Assembly (NCBI RefSeq): GCF_900102885.1
Contig: NZ_FNGE01000023.1
Location: forward strand, 1-33,125
Reading direction: 5' to 3'
DNA length: 33,125 bases
DNA from: Paracoccus chinensis
GTDB taxonomy: Bacteria > Pseudomonadota > Alphaproteobacteria > Rhodobacterales > Rhodobacteraceae
Shown piece after piece: positions 22,805 through 30,105 of this stretch. Both the position numbers and the translations under genes were made by a program. Each line of letters starts with the position of its first letter. Position 1 is the first letter of the stretch. The notes under the pieces were generated by a model that saw only the letters and a list, made by a program, of their open reading frames with translations, made no database searches and had not been told where the DNA came from.

Positions 22805-25148
22805 CATGGGTCCTCCAGAAGTGTTTGCGGCTGGCGTAGTCGGGGCCGAAGACCCGGATGCCTGCCTCGCCGCCGCCGAGCGCTGTCAACAGCGGCCCGA
22901 GCGGGGAGAGATCGAGGTTGAGGATCGTGGAGCCGTCCTGGCCGCGCAGAAGCGCGTGCCGCTGCGCCGTCCGTCCGGTCAGCACGAAGTGCAGCTCGTT
23001 GTCGGTCAGACCGAAGCCCTCGTAGTCGGGCACATCGGCGGCGCGGTTGGGGAAGATCACCTGGTTCGGCATCCCCTGGATGATCGAGCCCGATTTGCTT
23101 TCCCGGATCTGCGAGGGGAACTGCGTCAGCAGCACCACCACGACATTGAGCTTGCGGACCGTCACCAGCCACTTCGGCAGCCAGCGGGCAAAGAACTCGT
23201 CGTCAAAGACCGTCGAGGCCTCGTCGATCACCAGCAGGGTCGGGCGCTTTTCCTCGAAAAGCAGTTCCAGGCGGCGGAAGATGTAGGACAGCACCGCCGT
23301 CCGCTCCGTCGCCATCGACAGGATTTCCGTCAGGTCGATGCCGGTCACGTTCGCGGACAAGTCGATCACCGGCTGATCGGCCTCCCCGAACACCCAGTTG
23401 TAGCGGCCCTCCGGTCCCCATTCCGCGAGCTTCATGGCAAGCGCCCGGTTGTCGCCCACGTCGCCAATCAGATCCTCGAAATGGGCGAAGGTCCGCAGCT
23501 CGTCGGGGGCCTGCCCATTCTGACGCACGGCGCTTTTCAGGGCCTCGGCCTGGTGCGGCGTCAGCTTGTCGTCGCCGCGCTCCACCAGCCGGGCGAGCCA
23601 GTCCATCAGCCAGGCCTCGCCGCGCGGGGCCCGCTCGGTCATGAGCGGATTGAGCCCGGTCGGGTGGCCCGCGCGGATCGCGGTGTAGCGCCCCCCCATC
23701 GCGGTGATCGCCATGCGGAGCGCCTGGTCCTTGTCGAACAGGATCACGCGCGCGCCCGCGCGCTGCGATTGCGCCGCGAGAAAGGCCACCGACGAGGACT
23801 TGCCGCCACCCGAAGGCCCCAGGATCAGCGTGTGCCCAATGGTGGGTTCGGCGTTCGGATCGCCCGGCGCATGGAAGCTGAAGCGATGCGCCGCCCCTGT
23901 CACCGTTTGGAGAACCGTGATGGGCGTGCGCCAGGGCAGCTCGCTCGCCACGGCCCCGGCCTTCGCCATGTGGAACGAGGCCATATCGGCAAAGTTGATC
24001 GACTTGGTGAGCGGGTTCCAGATCTGGTAGTCCTGGTTGCCCGGATGCGTGGCGAAGTAGGTCGCCGCCAGCGTGTCGTTGCAGCGCACGAGCTTGATCT
24101 TGGCCTGTTCCGCCACGCTGCGGACCTGCGACACCCGTTCTTCAAGCGCGGCCTCGCTGTCCGCGAACACCGTGATCGTCAGTTGATGTTCGCCGAAGCC
24201 AATCCGGCCCGACTCCACATCGTCATAGGTCTGGCGCAGATCGTCCGCGATGGAGCCGACCAGATCGCCGGCCGCTTCCATCTGCTGGATGCGGCGCTTT
24301 GCCAGCTCGCTCACCTTGTTCATGGCGACGGGCGTGTAAGCGTGCGAGATCACCGTGTCGGTGCCGGTGTCGAGGGCATCGAGCATCCCCGGCCAGGTCT
24401 GGTTGGCGTTGCGCCAGATCGAGAGGACGGCGGCAAAGCGCGGGGTGTCGAAGCCGTCGCGGAACTCGGCCACCGGCCCCTTGAAGCACACCGACAGGAG
24501 CGACACGTCCTCGGCAATCAGGGTGTGCAACCCGCGATATTCCGGGCGATAAAGGCCGGTGCTGATCGCGCTGTAGAAGCCGAGCAGGGTTCCGTCACTG
24601 ATCCTGAGCCGCTTTGTCCCGACCCCGAGGCTGGTTTCAAGGATCGAGACGACCTCGCGCAGCTCGCCCAGGCGTTCTTCGGTGTTGCGGTCCAGAAGCC
24701 GCTTCGCGGCCTTGGCGAACAGCGGCACCTTGAGTGGCACGCGCTTGTTGCGCACCACCGTCAGCACCAGCATGAACTCGCGCAAGGCGCGGCCCGACAG
24801 GTGGCTGCGCCAAGCCGTTTCCACATCATGCGCGAAGTTGTCGCCGTAGATCGGCTTCAACCCGAACGTGGCGGGGCGCATCAGCCGATGGATGTAAAAG
24901 GTGAACCGATCGTCGAGGCCGTCCATGATGGCCGCGAAGCTCTTGGCCAGATCGAGAATGTCGCGGTCCGAGGCCGTGATGCCGTCGATACCCTGAACCT
25001 CCAGGCTCATCATCAGCGCATTGTCGCGGGTGCGGACCGTGTGATCGTCCACTTCGAGCGCATAGGGCATTTCCGCGTAGAATTGTGGGGAACTAGGGAT
25101 ATGGCGCTGCGCGCGCTCGCTGACCGGGCCGATCCTGGCGTTAAACAT
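22797..25148 (-). CDS. virB4: T4SS ATPase VirB4
   Basis: 783 residues, the usual VirB4/CagE size. Walker A is LGPSGGGKSSS at about 442-452, Walker B LLVIDEAST at about 634-642, and the C-terminal motifs VLLTQFPSQIRESKSGSIIQ and MPNQVIFPN are typical. The N-terminal domain contains the family segments M-M-S-L-E-V-Q-G and F-Y-I-H-R. VirB4 powers pilus biogenesis and docks at the inner membrane. It begins 8 nt inside the end of virB3. Confidence 0.97.
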   Translation of the reverse strand: MFNARIGPVSERAQRHIPSSPQFYAEMPYALEVDDHTVRTRDNALMMSLEVQGIDGITASDRDILDLAKSFAAIMDGLDDRFTFYIHRLMRPATFGLKPIYGDNFAHDVETAWRSHLSGRALREFMLVLTVVRNKRVPLKVPLFAKAAKRLLDRNTEERLGELREVVSILETSLGVGTKRLRISDGTLLGFYSAISTGLYRPEYRGLHTLIAEDVSLLSVCFKGPVAEFRDGFDTPRFAAVLSIWRNANQTWPGMLDALDTGTDTVISHAYTPVAMNKVSELAKRRIQQMEAAGDLVGSIADDLRQTYDDVESGRIGFGEHQLTITVFADSEAALEERVSQVRSVAEQAKIKLVRCNDTLAATYFATHPGNQDYQIWNPLTKSINFADMASFHMAKAGAVASELPWRTPITVLQTVTGAAHRFSFHAPGDPNAEPTIGHTLILGPSGGGKSSSVAFLAAQSQRAGARVILFDKDQALRMAITAMGGRYTAIRAGHPTGLNPLMTERAPRGEAWLMDWLARLVERGDDKLTPHQAEALKSAVRQNGQAPDELRTFAHFEDLIGDVGDNRALAMKLAEWGPEGRYNWVFGEADQPVIDLSANVTGIDLTEILSMATERTAVLSYIFRRLELLFEEKRPTLLVIDEASTVFDDEFFARWLPKWLVTVRKLNVVVVLLTQFPSQIRESKSGSIIQGMPNQVIFPNRAADVPDYEGFGLTDNELHFVLTGRTAQRHALLRGQDGSTILNLDLSPLGPLLTALGGGEAGIRVFGPDYASRKHFWRTHDA

Positions 25149-25416
25149 AGTGGCGGCCCGTCTTTCGCTTCTTGCGGGACAGGGCGGGCGGGGTCTTGTT
25201 CAGGACCACCGCGACCGCCTTGTGGCCGTTCGGATTGACCGCGACGAACGCACGGGCGAGGCCATACCAGAGCGGCCCGGTAAGCAGCCACGCGATCACC
25301 TTGAACCAGATGAACGGCAGCATGGTCACCCCGCCCACCGCCATCATGTAGGGCATCGGCAGGCCAAGGAGCTTGGCCTGCCGGGACAACCCGAGGATGA
25401 CGGCGTGCCGCTCCAT
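25141..25416 (-). CDS. virB3: T4SS inner-membrane protein VirB3
   Basis: 91 residues, with the N-terminal region LGLSRQAKLLGLPMPYMMAV and one or two membrane helices (VGGVTMLPFIWFKVIAWLLT, P-L-W-Y-G-L). The tail is basic. VirB3 proteins are short membrane partners of VirB4. Position between virB2 and virB4, size and topology agree. The start at 25416 is set by the TGATG overlap with virB2 (25414-25418). Confidence 0.92.
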   Translation of the reverse strand: MERHAVILGLSRQAKLLGLPMPYMMAVGGVTMLPFIWFKVIAWLLTGPLWYGLARAFVAVNPNGHKAVAVVLNKTPPALSRKKRKTGRHYV

Positions 25417-25718
25417 CAGCTGAAGGCCGACCGCAGGCTCGAAACGAAGGTCGGCGCCCCGAACACCAGGAAGGCGCCCACGACAACCAGAAGCACCCAC
25501 AGCCAACTGATGCGGTTGAACGCGGCCAGGAAACCGGTCAGCACGAAGGCCACCGTGAAAACGACGGTGGCGAGGTTGCCGCGGATCCAGGCCACGAAAT
25601 CGTTGCCGATGGTGTCGGCCTTCGAGAAATCCACGCTTTGCGCAAGCGCGTCGCCCGCAACGCCGGCCGCGAGGGCGGCGCTTGCGAGTGCCAGTATGAG
25701 GAAATGTCGGTTGGTCAC
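25416..25718 (-). CDS. virB2: T4SS major pilin VirB2
   Basis: A 100-residue prepilin. The signal peptide ends at about 27 (LAAGVAGDALAQ), and the mature protein has two hydrophobic helices (LATVVFTVAFVLTGFLAAFN and WLWVLLVVVGAFLVFGAPTF) joined by a short polar loop, the VirB2/TrbC pattern. The start is a GTG at 25718 with AGAAGGA upstream, 15 nt after the virB1 stop. It would form the conjugative pilus shaft. Confidence 0.92.
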   Translation of the reverse strand: MTNRHFLILALASAALAAGVAGDALAQSVDFSKADTIGNDFVAWIRGNLATVVFTVAFVLTGFLAAFNRISWLWVLLVVVGAFLVFGAPTFVSSLRSAFS

Positions 25719-25733
25719 AAGAACGGTCCTTCT

Positions 25734-26441
25734 CTACTGTCGGAGGATGCGGTCGCGCTCCGCGAGGACGCGGACCACGTAATCGCGGGTTTCCCGATAG
25801 GGCGGGACGCTATTACGGTATTTCTGCACAGCCCCCGGCCCGGCATTGTATGCGGCAAGCGCCAGCATCGGGGAACGGAAGGTCTGGAGCTGCATCAGCA
25901 GGTAGCGGGCGCCGCCGTCGAGGTTCTGCACCGGATCATGCGGATTGACCCCGAGCTTCGCCGCCGTGCCCGGCATCAGTTGCGCGTAGCCGATGGCGCC
26001 CTTGTGGCTGCGCGCGCGCGGATTGAAGCGCGACTCCTGCCAGACGAGCGCCTGGAACAGCGCCGTCCACTCGTGGGGCGCGATCCTGTTGGCCTTGAGG
26101 GCCGGATGATGCTGGTAACGCAGCGCCACGCTGCGCGCCGCCGCGATCCCGACAGCGTGGCCGGGGTTGGCCGAAACCGCCCGGCGAGATGCTGCACGCG
26201 GTTCGAGCAGCATCATCGCCTCGCCCTCGAGATCCGCTGCCTCCAGATCAACTGTCGCTGCTTGCGGTTTCGGCGGAACGATCAGGCGACCGGCGGCGTC
26301 GTAACGCTTCACAGGGTTGCGGCGATGCGATTGCCCGATCTGGTTTCCCTTGGCATCGAAGCGGATCACTTCGGCCGCAGCGGGAAAGCCTACTACCAGG
26401 AAGGCGCTAACGAACGCTCCTAGCCAAGCGTAAGGGCTAGT
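25734..26441 (-). CDS. virB1: Lytic transglycosylase VirB1 (start uncertain)
   Basis: The reading frame encodes a signal-peptide-like stretch ([20 protein letters not shown]), a basic linker, and a C-terminal SLT domain with the catalytic glutamate in ALVWQESRF and motifs [31 protein letters not shown] and [20 protein letters not shown]. This is VirB1, which opens the cell wall for the secretion apparatus. No ATG, GTG or TTG lies near the start of the signal peptide. A TTG at 26522 is far upstream and within the preceding gene, and a CTG at 26399 falls inside the hydrophobic segment. The right boundary given is therefore approximate. An AAGAAAAGGA stretch at about 26441-26450 could be a ribosome site for a non-standard start. 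Confidence 0.85.
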   Translation of the reverse strand, partial: TSPYAWLGAFVSAFLVVGFPAAAEVIRFDAKGNQIGQSHRRNPVKRYDAAGRLIVPPKPQAATVDLEAADLEGEAMMLLEPRAASRRAVSANPGHAVGIAAARSVALRYQHHPALKANRIAPHEWTALFQALVWQESRFNPRARSHKGAIGYAQLMPGTAAKLGVNPHDPVQNLDGGARYLLMQLQTFRSPMLALAAYNAGPGAVQKYRNSVPPYRETRDYVVRVLAERDRILRQ

Positions 26442-26760
26442 CCTTTTCTTGGAGGGCGCGCTGACCTTCAGAAAGCGGCACGGTGGGACGGTTGATGCCG
26501 CATTCGACCAGGAAAGAGACAAGGCCGTTGATCGTGCGGAACAGACGCTGCTCCATATCCTTGCGGTAAGTGACAAGCGTGCGCTCGTTCTTGCCGTCAG
26601 GTGAGATGATCCTGATACCCCAGGCGCCGTGCCAGTTGGCCTGCCGCTTCTCCCCGGCTTTCTTGCAGATGACCTCGATCTGCCAGCCCCGGCTGAGCTC
26701 TTCCTTGAGTCCGTCTTCACTGACCACATTCGGTGCCGAGTTTGTGATTGGTGTGGACAC
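26437..26760 (-). CDS. First gene of the virB operon, 107-aa unknown protein
   Basis: From a GTG at 26760 (with ACGAGG 8 nt upstream) the frame encodes a soluble protein of 107 residues, with [56 protein letters not shown] and [17 protein letters not shown]. An alternating strand/helix layout is likely; there is no export signal. It overlaps the virB1 region and is the first gene after the probable operon promoter, so a regulatory or early role is possible. I do not recognise a family. An extended frame to 27024 crosses the promoter and is unlikely. Confidence 0.62.
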   Translation of the reverse strand: MSTPITNSAPNVVSEDGLKEELSRGWQIEVICKKAGEKRQANWHGAWGIRIISPDGKNERTLVTYRKDMEQRLFRTINGLVSFLVECGINRPTVPLSEGQRALQEKD

Positions 26761-26811
26761 AGACAGAACCTCGTGAGGTATCAGCCTGCGAACCGCTGCA
26801 CGGTTACAAGC

Positions 26812-26840
26812 TAGATACAAATTTGCAATTTTGTGCGCAA
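26812..26840 (-). promoter_or_regulatory. Candidate promoter of the virB operon
   Basis: On the minus strand TTGCGC (26840-26835) and TATCTA (26817-26812) are separated by 17 nt, in AT-rich sequence unlike the surrounding GC-rich DNA. They lie 52 bp upstream of the GTG at 26760. A 10 bp motif TGCAATATTA (26854-26845 on this strand) sits just above the -35 box and recurs at 29106. Confidence 0.45.
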
Positions 26841-26953
26841 GTACTAATATTGCACACGCCGCCACTTTTGACGGCGGACTTCGGGATACTGGTTTGAAGC
26901 AAATCTGCAAGGAAAACACGGCGTCCCAGCAGCCCGTTTGCAGGCACGCAACT

Positions 26954-27310
26954 TTGCCTCTGGTTACAATCTTGCTTTGGATGACAGTGTTCTGTGGTGT
27001 CGCACGGGCCTTCGGTGCTTGCACGCCCCCTGTGCCTCCGACCGTACCTCAGGACGATGCCCTACTGACGGAGTATGCCGACCTGATAGAACAGGACTTC
27101 CAAGCCTATTTCGATGCCCTGACAGATTTCTCTATCTGTCATGACCAACTCTTCTTTCGCACGATGGAAGAAGCTCGGAGCGTCAGCGCAGGCTATCAAT
27201 CATTTCTCGATCGGGCTGCTGCCGCAGGCGCAGTTCTTGTGCCGCGACATGAGCCGGGTCCACGACTGGACATTCAAAGGCCAAAAATCGACCGTCGTGG
27301 TTTCCGCTGA
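26954..27310 (+). CDS. Small secreted protein, unknown (start and C-terminus uncertain)
   Basis: Translation from a TTG at 26954 gives a hydrophobic leader (PLVTILLWMTVFCGVARAFG), a cysteine, and then ACTPPVPPTVPQ, LLTEYADLIEQDFQAYFDAL, FSICHDQLFFRTMEEARSVS and A-G-Y-Q-S-F-L-D-R. The D-F-x-A-Y-F-D-A and E-A-R-x-V-S patterns resemble small secreted proteins found near plasmid genes in Rhodobacteraceae, but I cannot name the family. No good ribosome site or ATG precedes the leader; an in-frame TTG at 26831 and an ATG at 26981 are alternatives. The last 128 bp overlap the end of luxI on the other strand, so the native C-terminus may be shorter. Confidence 0.5.
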   Translation: MPLVTILLWMTVFCGVARAFGACTPPVPPTVPQDDALLTEYADLIEQDFQAYFDALTDFSICHDQLFFRTMEEARSVSAGYQSFLDRAAAAGAVLVPRHEPGPRLDIQRPKIDRRGFR

Positions 27311-27839
27311 GCGGACCAAGTCTGCTGACAGGCCATCCCGCCCGTTGCGCCATTCGCATGAACGCCGGCGAGCCGAGCGCCAGACAGCGCGTCGCTCCTT
27401 CCTCGAAAAGATACTCGTTCACACGCCGCAGAATCGCATTGGCCACGCCTGGCGCTTGCGCGGCAAAGCGCGTCAGCTCCCATGCATCCGGATCAACCGG
27501 GGGCTCGTCATAACAGAGATCTTTCGGCATCCCAGGCAACAGGCCGAGACAAGCATCGCGGATCATGTAGCTGTAAACGATCTTGCCTGTTCCCCAAGTC
27601 GTATCAGTCCGCTTCAGCCGAGCGCCCCCGATCACTTCCCTTTGCACATGGGCGATGACGTAGACTGTCTCGAACGTGTCGTACTGCTCGAACTCGCTTC
27701 CCTCCGCGACATTCAGCGCCCATTCCTTCCGGTCAACAAAGACCTCTTTCCGGTAGTGGAGGAACTTGGAGACAAGATCCCACTCCGAAACTGCCGTCGG
27801 CAGCTTGAGGACGGATACCTTCATGTCTTGAAGCTTCAT
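27183..27839 (-). CDS. luxI: Acyl-homoserine-lactone synthase (LuxI family)
   Basis: The 218-residue product has the LuxI pattern of conserved residues: R30 and F34 in HYRKEVFVDRKEW, W40, D54 in EQYDTF, R74 in GGARL, and E121 and R124 in WELTRFA. These enzymes make N-acyl-homoserine lactones from S-adenosylmethionine and acyl carrier protein. The ATG at 27839 has AGGATGG just upstream. In-frame ATGs at 27845 and 27851 also exist, the latter overlapping the stop of the small ORF upstream as TGATG. It is divergent from luxR, with the 69-codon ORF between. Acyl chain length cannot be told from sequence. Confidence 0.95.
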   Translation of the reverse strand: MKLQDMKVSVLKLPTAVSEWDLVSKFLHYRKEVFVDRKEWALNVAEGSEFEQYDTFETVYVIAHVQREVIGGARLKRTDTTWGTGKIVYSYMIRDACLGLLPGMPKDLCYDEPPVDPDAWELTRFAAQAPGVANAILRRVNEYLFEEGATRCLALGSPAFMRMAQRAGWPVSRLGPLSGNHDGRFLAFECPVVDPAHVAAQELRLRQQPDREMIDSLR

Positions 27840-27850
27840 ATCCATCCTCA

Positions 27851-28060
27851 TCAGTGACGCAGCCCGTTCGGCAAGCGTGCAAGGCCCAAAAACTGCCGGG
27901 TGCCAGTGGCCGGGTGTTGGAGCCAAAGCCCTCGCGACGTGACCTCTATCGAGACCACCCCATCAATCTGGTAGGTTGTGAAGTGCTCGGAGAGCGTTTC
28001 GACCATATCCGCTGTAAGCTCTGCAACGGCATGGATTTTTGGTGGTGATCGATCATACAT
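27851..28060 (-). CDS. Small ORF cotranscribed upstream of luxI (69 aa), unknown
   Basis: A 69-residue frame starting MYDRSPPKIHAVAELTADMV, then LSEHFTTYQIDGVVSIEVTS and ending RLPNGLRH. AAGGGA lies 8 nt before the ATG. The stop overlaps an in-frame luxI ATG as TGATG, so coupled translation with luxI is likely. The sequence suggests a small alpha/beta protein with no signal peptide. I do not know a family; an anti-activator or modulator of the LuxR protein is conceivable from position but has no sequence support. Confidence 0.6.
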   Translation of the reverse strand: MYDRSPPKIHAVAELTADMVETLSEHFTTYQIDGVVSIEVTSRGLWLQHPATGTRQFLGLARLPNGLRH

Positions 28061-28083
28061 GGGGCCGGTCCCTTGTCCTGCAA

Positions 28084-28116
28084 GCCTTGTAAAACAAGGC
28101 AAGCAGACAAGTCTGC
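28084..28116. promoter_or_regulatory. Two adjacent perfect dyads between luxI unit and luxR
   Basis: GCCTTGT-AAA-ACAAGGC (28084-28100) and GCAGAC-AA-GTCTGC (28103-28116) lie side by side in the divergent control region, 24 bp from the small-ORF start. Neither resembles the GGTATAGCC dyads, so another regulator or an overlapping hairpin may be involved. Confidence 0.45.
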
Positions 28117-28141
28117 CACAAAGTTACAAATGTGCCTTTTC

Positions 28142-28163
28142 AGAGTAGCCAAATGGATATACC
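28142..28163. promoter_or_regulatory. Degenerate lux-box-like dyad near luxR start
   Basis: This site matches the perfect dyad at 31457 at 15 of 22 positions, with right half GGATATACC. It lies 35 bp before the chosen luxR start, compatible with autoregulation. Two ORF starts (28132 and 28153) would place it inside the coding region, a further reason to prefer 28198. Confidence 0.3.
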
Positions 28164-28197
28164 AAGCAGTTCACCTCCAGCAAAGGCTGCGCCTTCC

Positions 28198-28821
28198 ATG
28201 CTCCACGACTTCGTTCCGAACTTCCCTGAGGAGGAAGCAAAGATGGACGCGCTCGCTCCCAGCGGGTGGTTCATGGGCTTCAACATCTCCTACAAGGGCG
28301 CCGAGGTTCTGATTAATCGCTACCCGTCCGGCTGGCAGGTCGAGTATGAGGAAAACAATTACTTCTTTGGCGATCCGATCCTTGTCTGGACCATGACGAA
28401 GACCGGCGCGATCCGCTGGTCGGAGGTCGGCATCCCCGATCTGCGCGGCATCATGGCAAGTGCAGCGAGGCATGGGCTCCGCTATGGTGCAACAGTCACC
28501 AAAAAATATGAGCGCAAGCGTTGCTTCGTGTCTATGGCCAGACCGGATCGTGAATTCACGGACGCCGAGATCGAGATTGTTGAAGCCAAGTTCACCATGT
28601 GGTGCGAGCTGCTGCTGAACAAGGCACGGCTGACAGAGGGCGAGCTTGCCGTGCTGCGCGCGTTCCGCAACGGACATGGACAGCGTGAGTGTGCCGCCGA
28701 GTTGGGTATCTCCGAGGCTACGGTCAAGCAGCGCCTATCGAAAGCCTGCTCTAAGCTCGGAGCGACCTCAAGAACGCAGGCCGTTGCCATAGCCGTTTCA
28801 CGAGGATACCTGAACGGCTGA
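28198..28821 (+). CDS. luxR: LuxR-family autoinducer-binding regulator
   Basis: 207 residues. The autoinducer-binding domain (about 15-130) keeps the hallmark residues: W46, Y50, D59-P60 and W74 (RYPSGWQVEYEENNYFFGDP and TGAIRWSE), then ARPDREFTDAEIE. The C-terminal GerE-type helix-turn-helix is at 145-205 (LTEGELAVLRAFRNGHGQRE, CAAELGISEATVKQRLSKAC). Start choice is uncertain: ATG 28198 gives the usual short N-terminal extension, while ATG 28243 has the strongest ribosome site (GAGGAGGAA). It probably senses the product of the divergent luxI and binds the GGTATAGCC dyads. Confidence 0.93.
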   Translation: MLHDFVPNFPEEEAKMDALAPSGWFMGFNISYKGAEVLINRYPSGWQVEYEENNYFFGDPILVWTMTKTGAIRWSEVGIPDLRGIMASAARHGLRYGATVTKKYERKRCFVSMARPDREFTDAEIEIVEAKFTMWCELLLNKARLTEGELAVLRAFRNGHGQRECAAELGISEATVKQRLSKACSKLGATSRTQAVAIAVSRGYLNG

Positions 28822-28828
28822 CCATTGG

Positions 28829-28848
28829 GTATAGCCATCTGGCTATAC
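28829..28848. promoter_or_regulatory. Lux-box-like dyad upstream of the 62-aa gene
   Basis: GTATAGCCATCTGGCTATAC is a 20 bp dyad with 9 of 10 half-site positions symmetric. It begins 7 bp after the luxR stop and lies 72 bp before the next start. The same sequence family recurs at 31457. A terminator role for luxR is less likely because no T-run follows. Confidence 0.6.
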
Positions 28849-28919
28849 TTCGGCTTGATCTACTTTCCAAATGGTTGTGCCAGCCTGTAACGTCCCCTGG
28901 TTCACTCGGAGCCAGGGTT

Positions 28920-29108
28920 ATGCGTTCGAAGAAAACTCATGCAGAACCGATCCAGCCTGTCGTTGACGGGGATCGGCATGGGTTCCTGTATCGCTGGAAT
29001 ACGGGCGAGGTTCAGGTGATGTGGCTCTCTGACGATGATACAGACGGGCCTCTGCTCACCAAGAAACGGAAGCGCCTGCAAGATAGCAATAAAGATGCAA
29101 AATTATAA
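28920..29108 (+). CDS. Small basic protein (62 aa), unknown
   Basis: From the ATG at 28920: MRSKKTHAEPIQPVVDGDRH, then GFLYRWNTGEVQVMWLSDDD and a Lys/Arg-rich tail. An inverted repeat CCCTGG/CCAGGG (28895-28917) covers the only AGGG ribosome site, so translation could be limited by a hairpin. The gene follows the dyad at 28829 and may be under LuxR control. I do not recognise a family. The compact G-F-L-Y-R-W-N-T-G-E-V-Q-V-M-W core suggests a small beta fold. Confidence 0.5.
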   Translation: MRSKKTHAEPIQPVVDGDRHGFLYRWNTGEVQVMWLSDDDTDGPLLTKKRKRLQDSNKDAKL

Positions 29109-29117
29109 TATTGCATC
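29094..29117. promoter_or_regulatory. AT-rich inverted repeat at the start of the next transcription unit
   Basis: GATGCAA (29094-29100) and TTGCATC (29111-29117) flank a 10 bp AT-only spacer. The repeat overlaps the stop codon of the previous gene. TTGCAT (29111-29116) with TATGGC 17 nt further on is a weak promoter candidate for the gene at 29179. Confidence 0.4.
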
Positions 29118-29178
29118 AACACACCTTATGGGATATGGCTGGCGGGCAGAGGTTCCGCTCTGCCCTCTGAGGTCAGCC

Positions 29179-29823
29179 ATGTCTTGTCTTTTGAAACTGA
29201 GAGCTTTTTTGGTGGCTTCAGTCGTACCGGCTGCGGCAATCCTCATGCCCAAAGATGCTGAAGCCTACCCCATTGACTGCGCGATCCTCCTCTGCATGGC
29301 AGGCGGCTTTCCTGCGTCAGCCGAATGCAGCGCAGCCAAGACCGAGATGATTCGCCGGATCACGCCTTGGCCCATTGAGCCGCCACTTCAGCTCTGGCGC
29401 TGCCCGATGGGGATCAGCGCAGAGGATGCTGCGGTGGCTGGCATCAGTGTGCCGCACCTCGGCTTAGATGGGTTGCCCCCGGAGGTTCGGGCCTATCGGG
29501 ACGGCATTGAGATCTACCATGTGCGCTATACCCGTGTGACCAGTGGGGACGACAATGGGTCTGTCCAGGACGATACGGTGGAGGGCCGCTACGACCGTGA
29601 GGGGAACTTCTCGTGGGTCAACAGCAGCTTCATCGAAGGTCCGTCCTGGCTTTCGCAAATCCCCGGCGCCACTCGCCGCACCATCATCGACGACGAGACG
29701 CCGGCATATCGCGGACCCCAGATCATCGGTCATGAAAACTCCGCGCGTGGACGGCTGCGCGGGATCGCCATGCGCTACCGCGACCACGAGGGAACACCAC
29801 ACTTCCAGTGGGTCGGCTACTAA
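29179..29823 (+). CDS. Secreted protein of unknown function (214 aa)
   Basis: A signal peptide (MSCLLKLRAFLVASVVPAAA, then ILMPKDAEA) precedes YPIDCAILLCMAGGFPASAE, CSAAKTEMIRRITPWPIEPP and LQLWRCPMG. The first part has four cysteines likely to be paired in the periplasm. The C-terminal half is hydrophilic, with repeated Y-x-R-D-x-E/D patterns. The ATG at 29179 has GAGG 7 nt upstream. The I-D-C-A-I-L-L-C and I-T-P-W-P-x-E-P-P-L-Q motifs are familiar from hypothetical proteins of Rhodobacteraceae plasmids and phages, but no function is known to me. Confidence 0.78.
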   Translation: MSCLLKLRAFLVASVVPAAAILMPKDAEAYPIDCAILLCMAGGFPASAECSAAKTEMIRRITPWPIEPPLQLWRCPMGISAEDAAVAGISVPHLGLDGLPPEVRAYRDGIEIYHVRYTRVTSGDDNGSVQDDTVEGRYDREGNFSWVNSSFIEGPSWLSQIPGATRRTIIDDETPAYRGPQIIGHENSARGRLRGIAMRYRDHEGTPHFQWVGY

Positions 29824-30105
29824 GGAGCAACCCGTTGGAACCTTTGATTGCGGCAGAGGCGCACCCCTCGTAAGCCTTGCCGAGAGTTTTGACCCCCGCA
29901 GGAGAAGAATCGCAGACTGAAAAAGGAAACCCCCCCGCAGGAGACCTACGAGGGGGGGACCAGATAGAACCAAAGTTACCAGCTTTGGTTCGAGCCCAAG
30001 AAGCTAGGCTCTTTCTATCCGGTCCTCACCCTACGCGCAAGCGCGAACCGCATTTCTGCGGACGATCCCGGTTTGCCGGTTTCCTGCCCCAACCTGAGCA
30101 GGACC
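29824..30105 (+). other. Leader with hairpins and a direct repeat
   Basis: A 282 bp non-coding region. CCCCCGCAGGAGA occurs twice (29893-29905 and 29932-29944). The second copy is part of a hairpin with arms CCCCCCC (29930-29936) and GGGGGGG (29952-29958). Next is a perfect 9 bp stem GAACCAAAG/CTTTGGTTC (29967-29991). The stems lie upstream of the winged-helix gene and could terminate the preceding unit or regulate the next. Confidence 0.45.

Noticed and set aside
22713..25238. An 841-codon plus-strand frame across virB4
   Set aside because: It is the antisense frame of a gene with clear Walker motifs and has Arg/His-rich composition typical of shadow frames.
28829..28848. The dyad after luxR as a transcription terminator
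   Set aside because: No T-run follows, and the same sequence recurs at 31457 away from any gene end, so a protein-binding site fits better.
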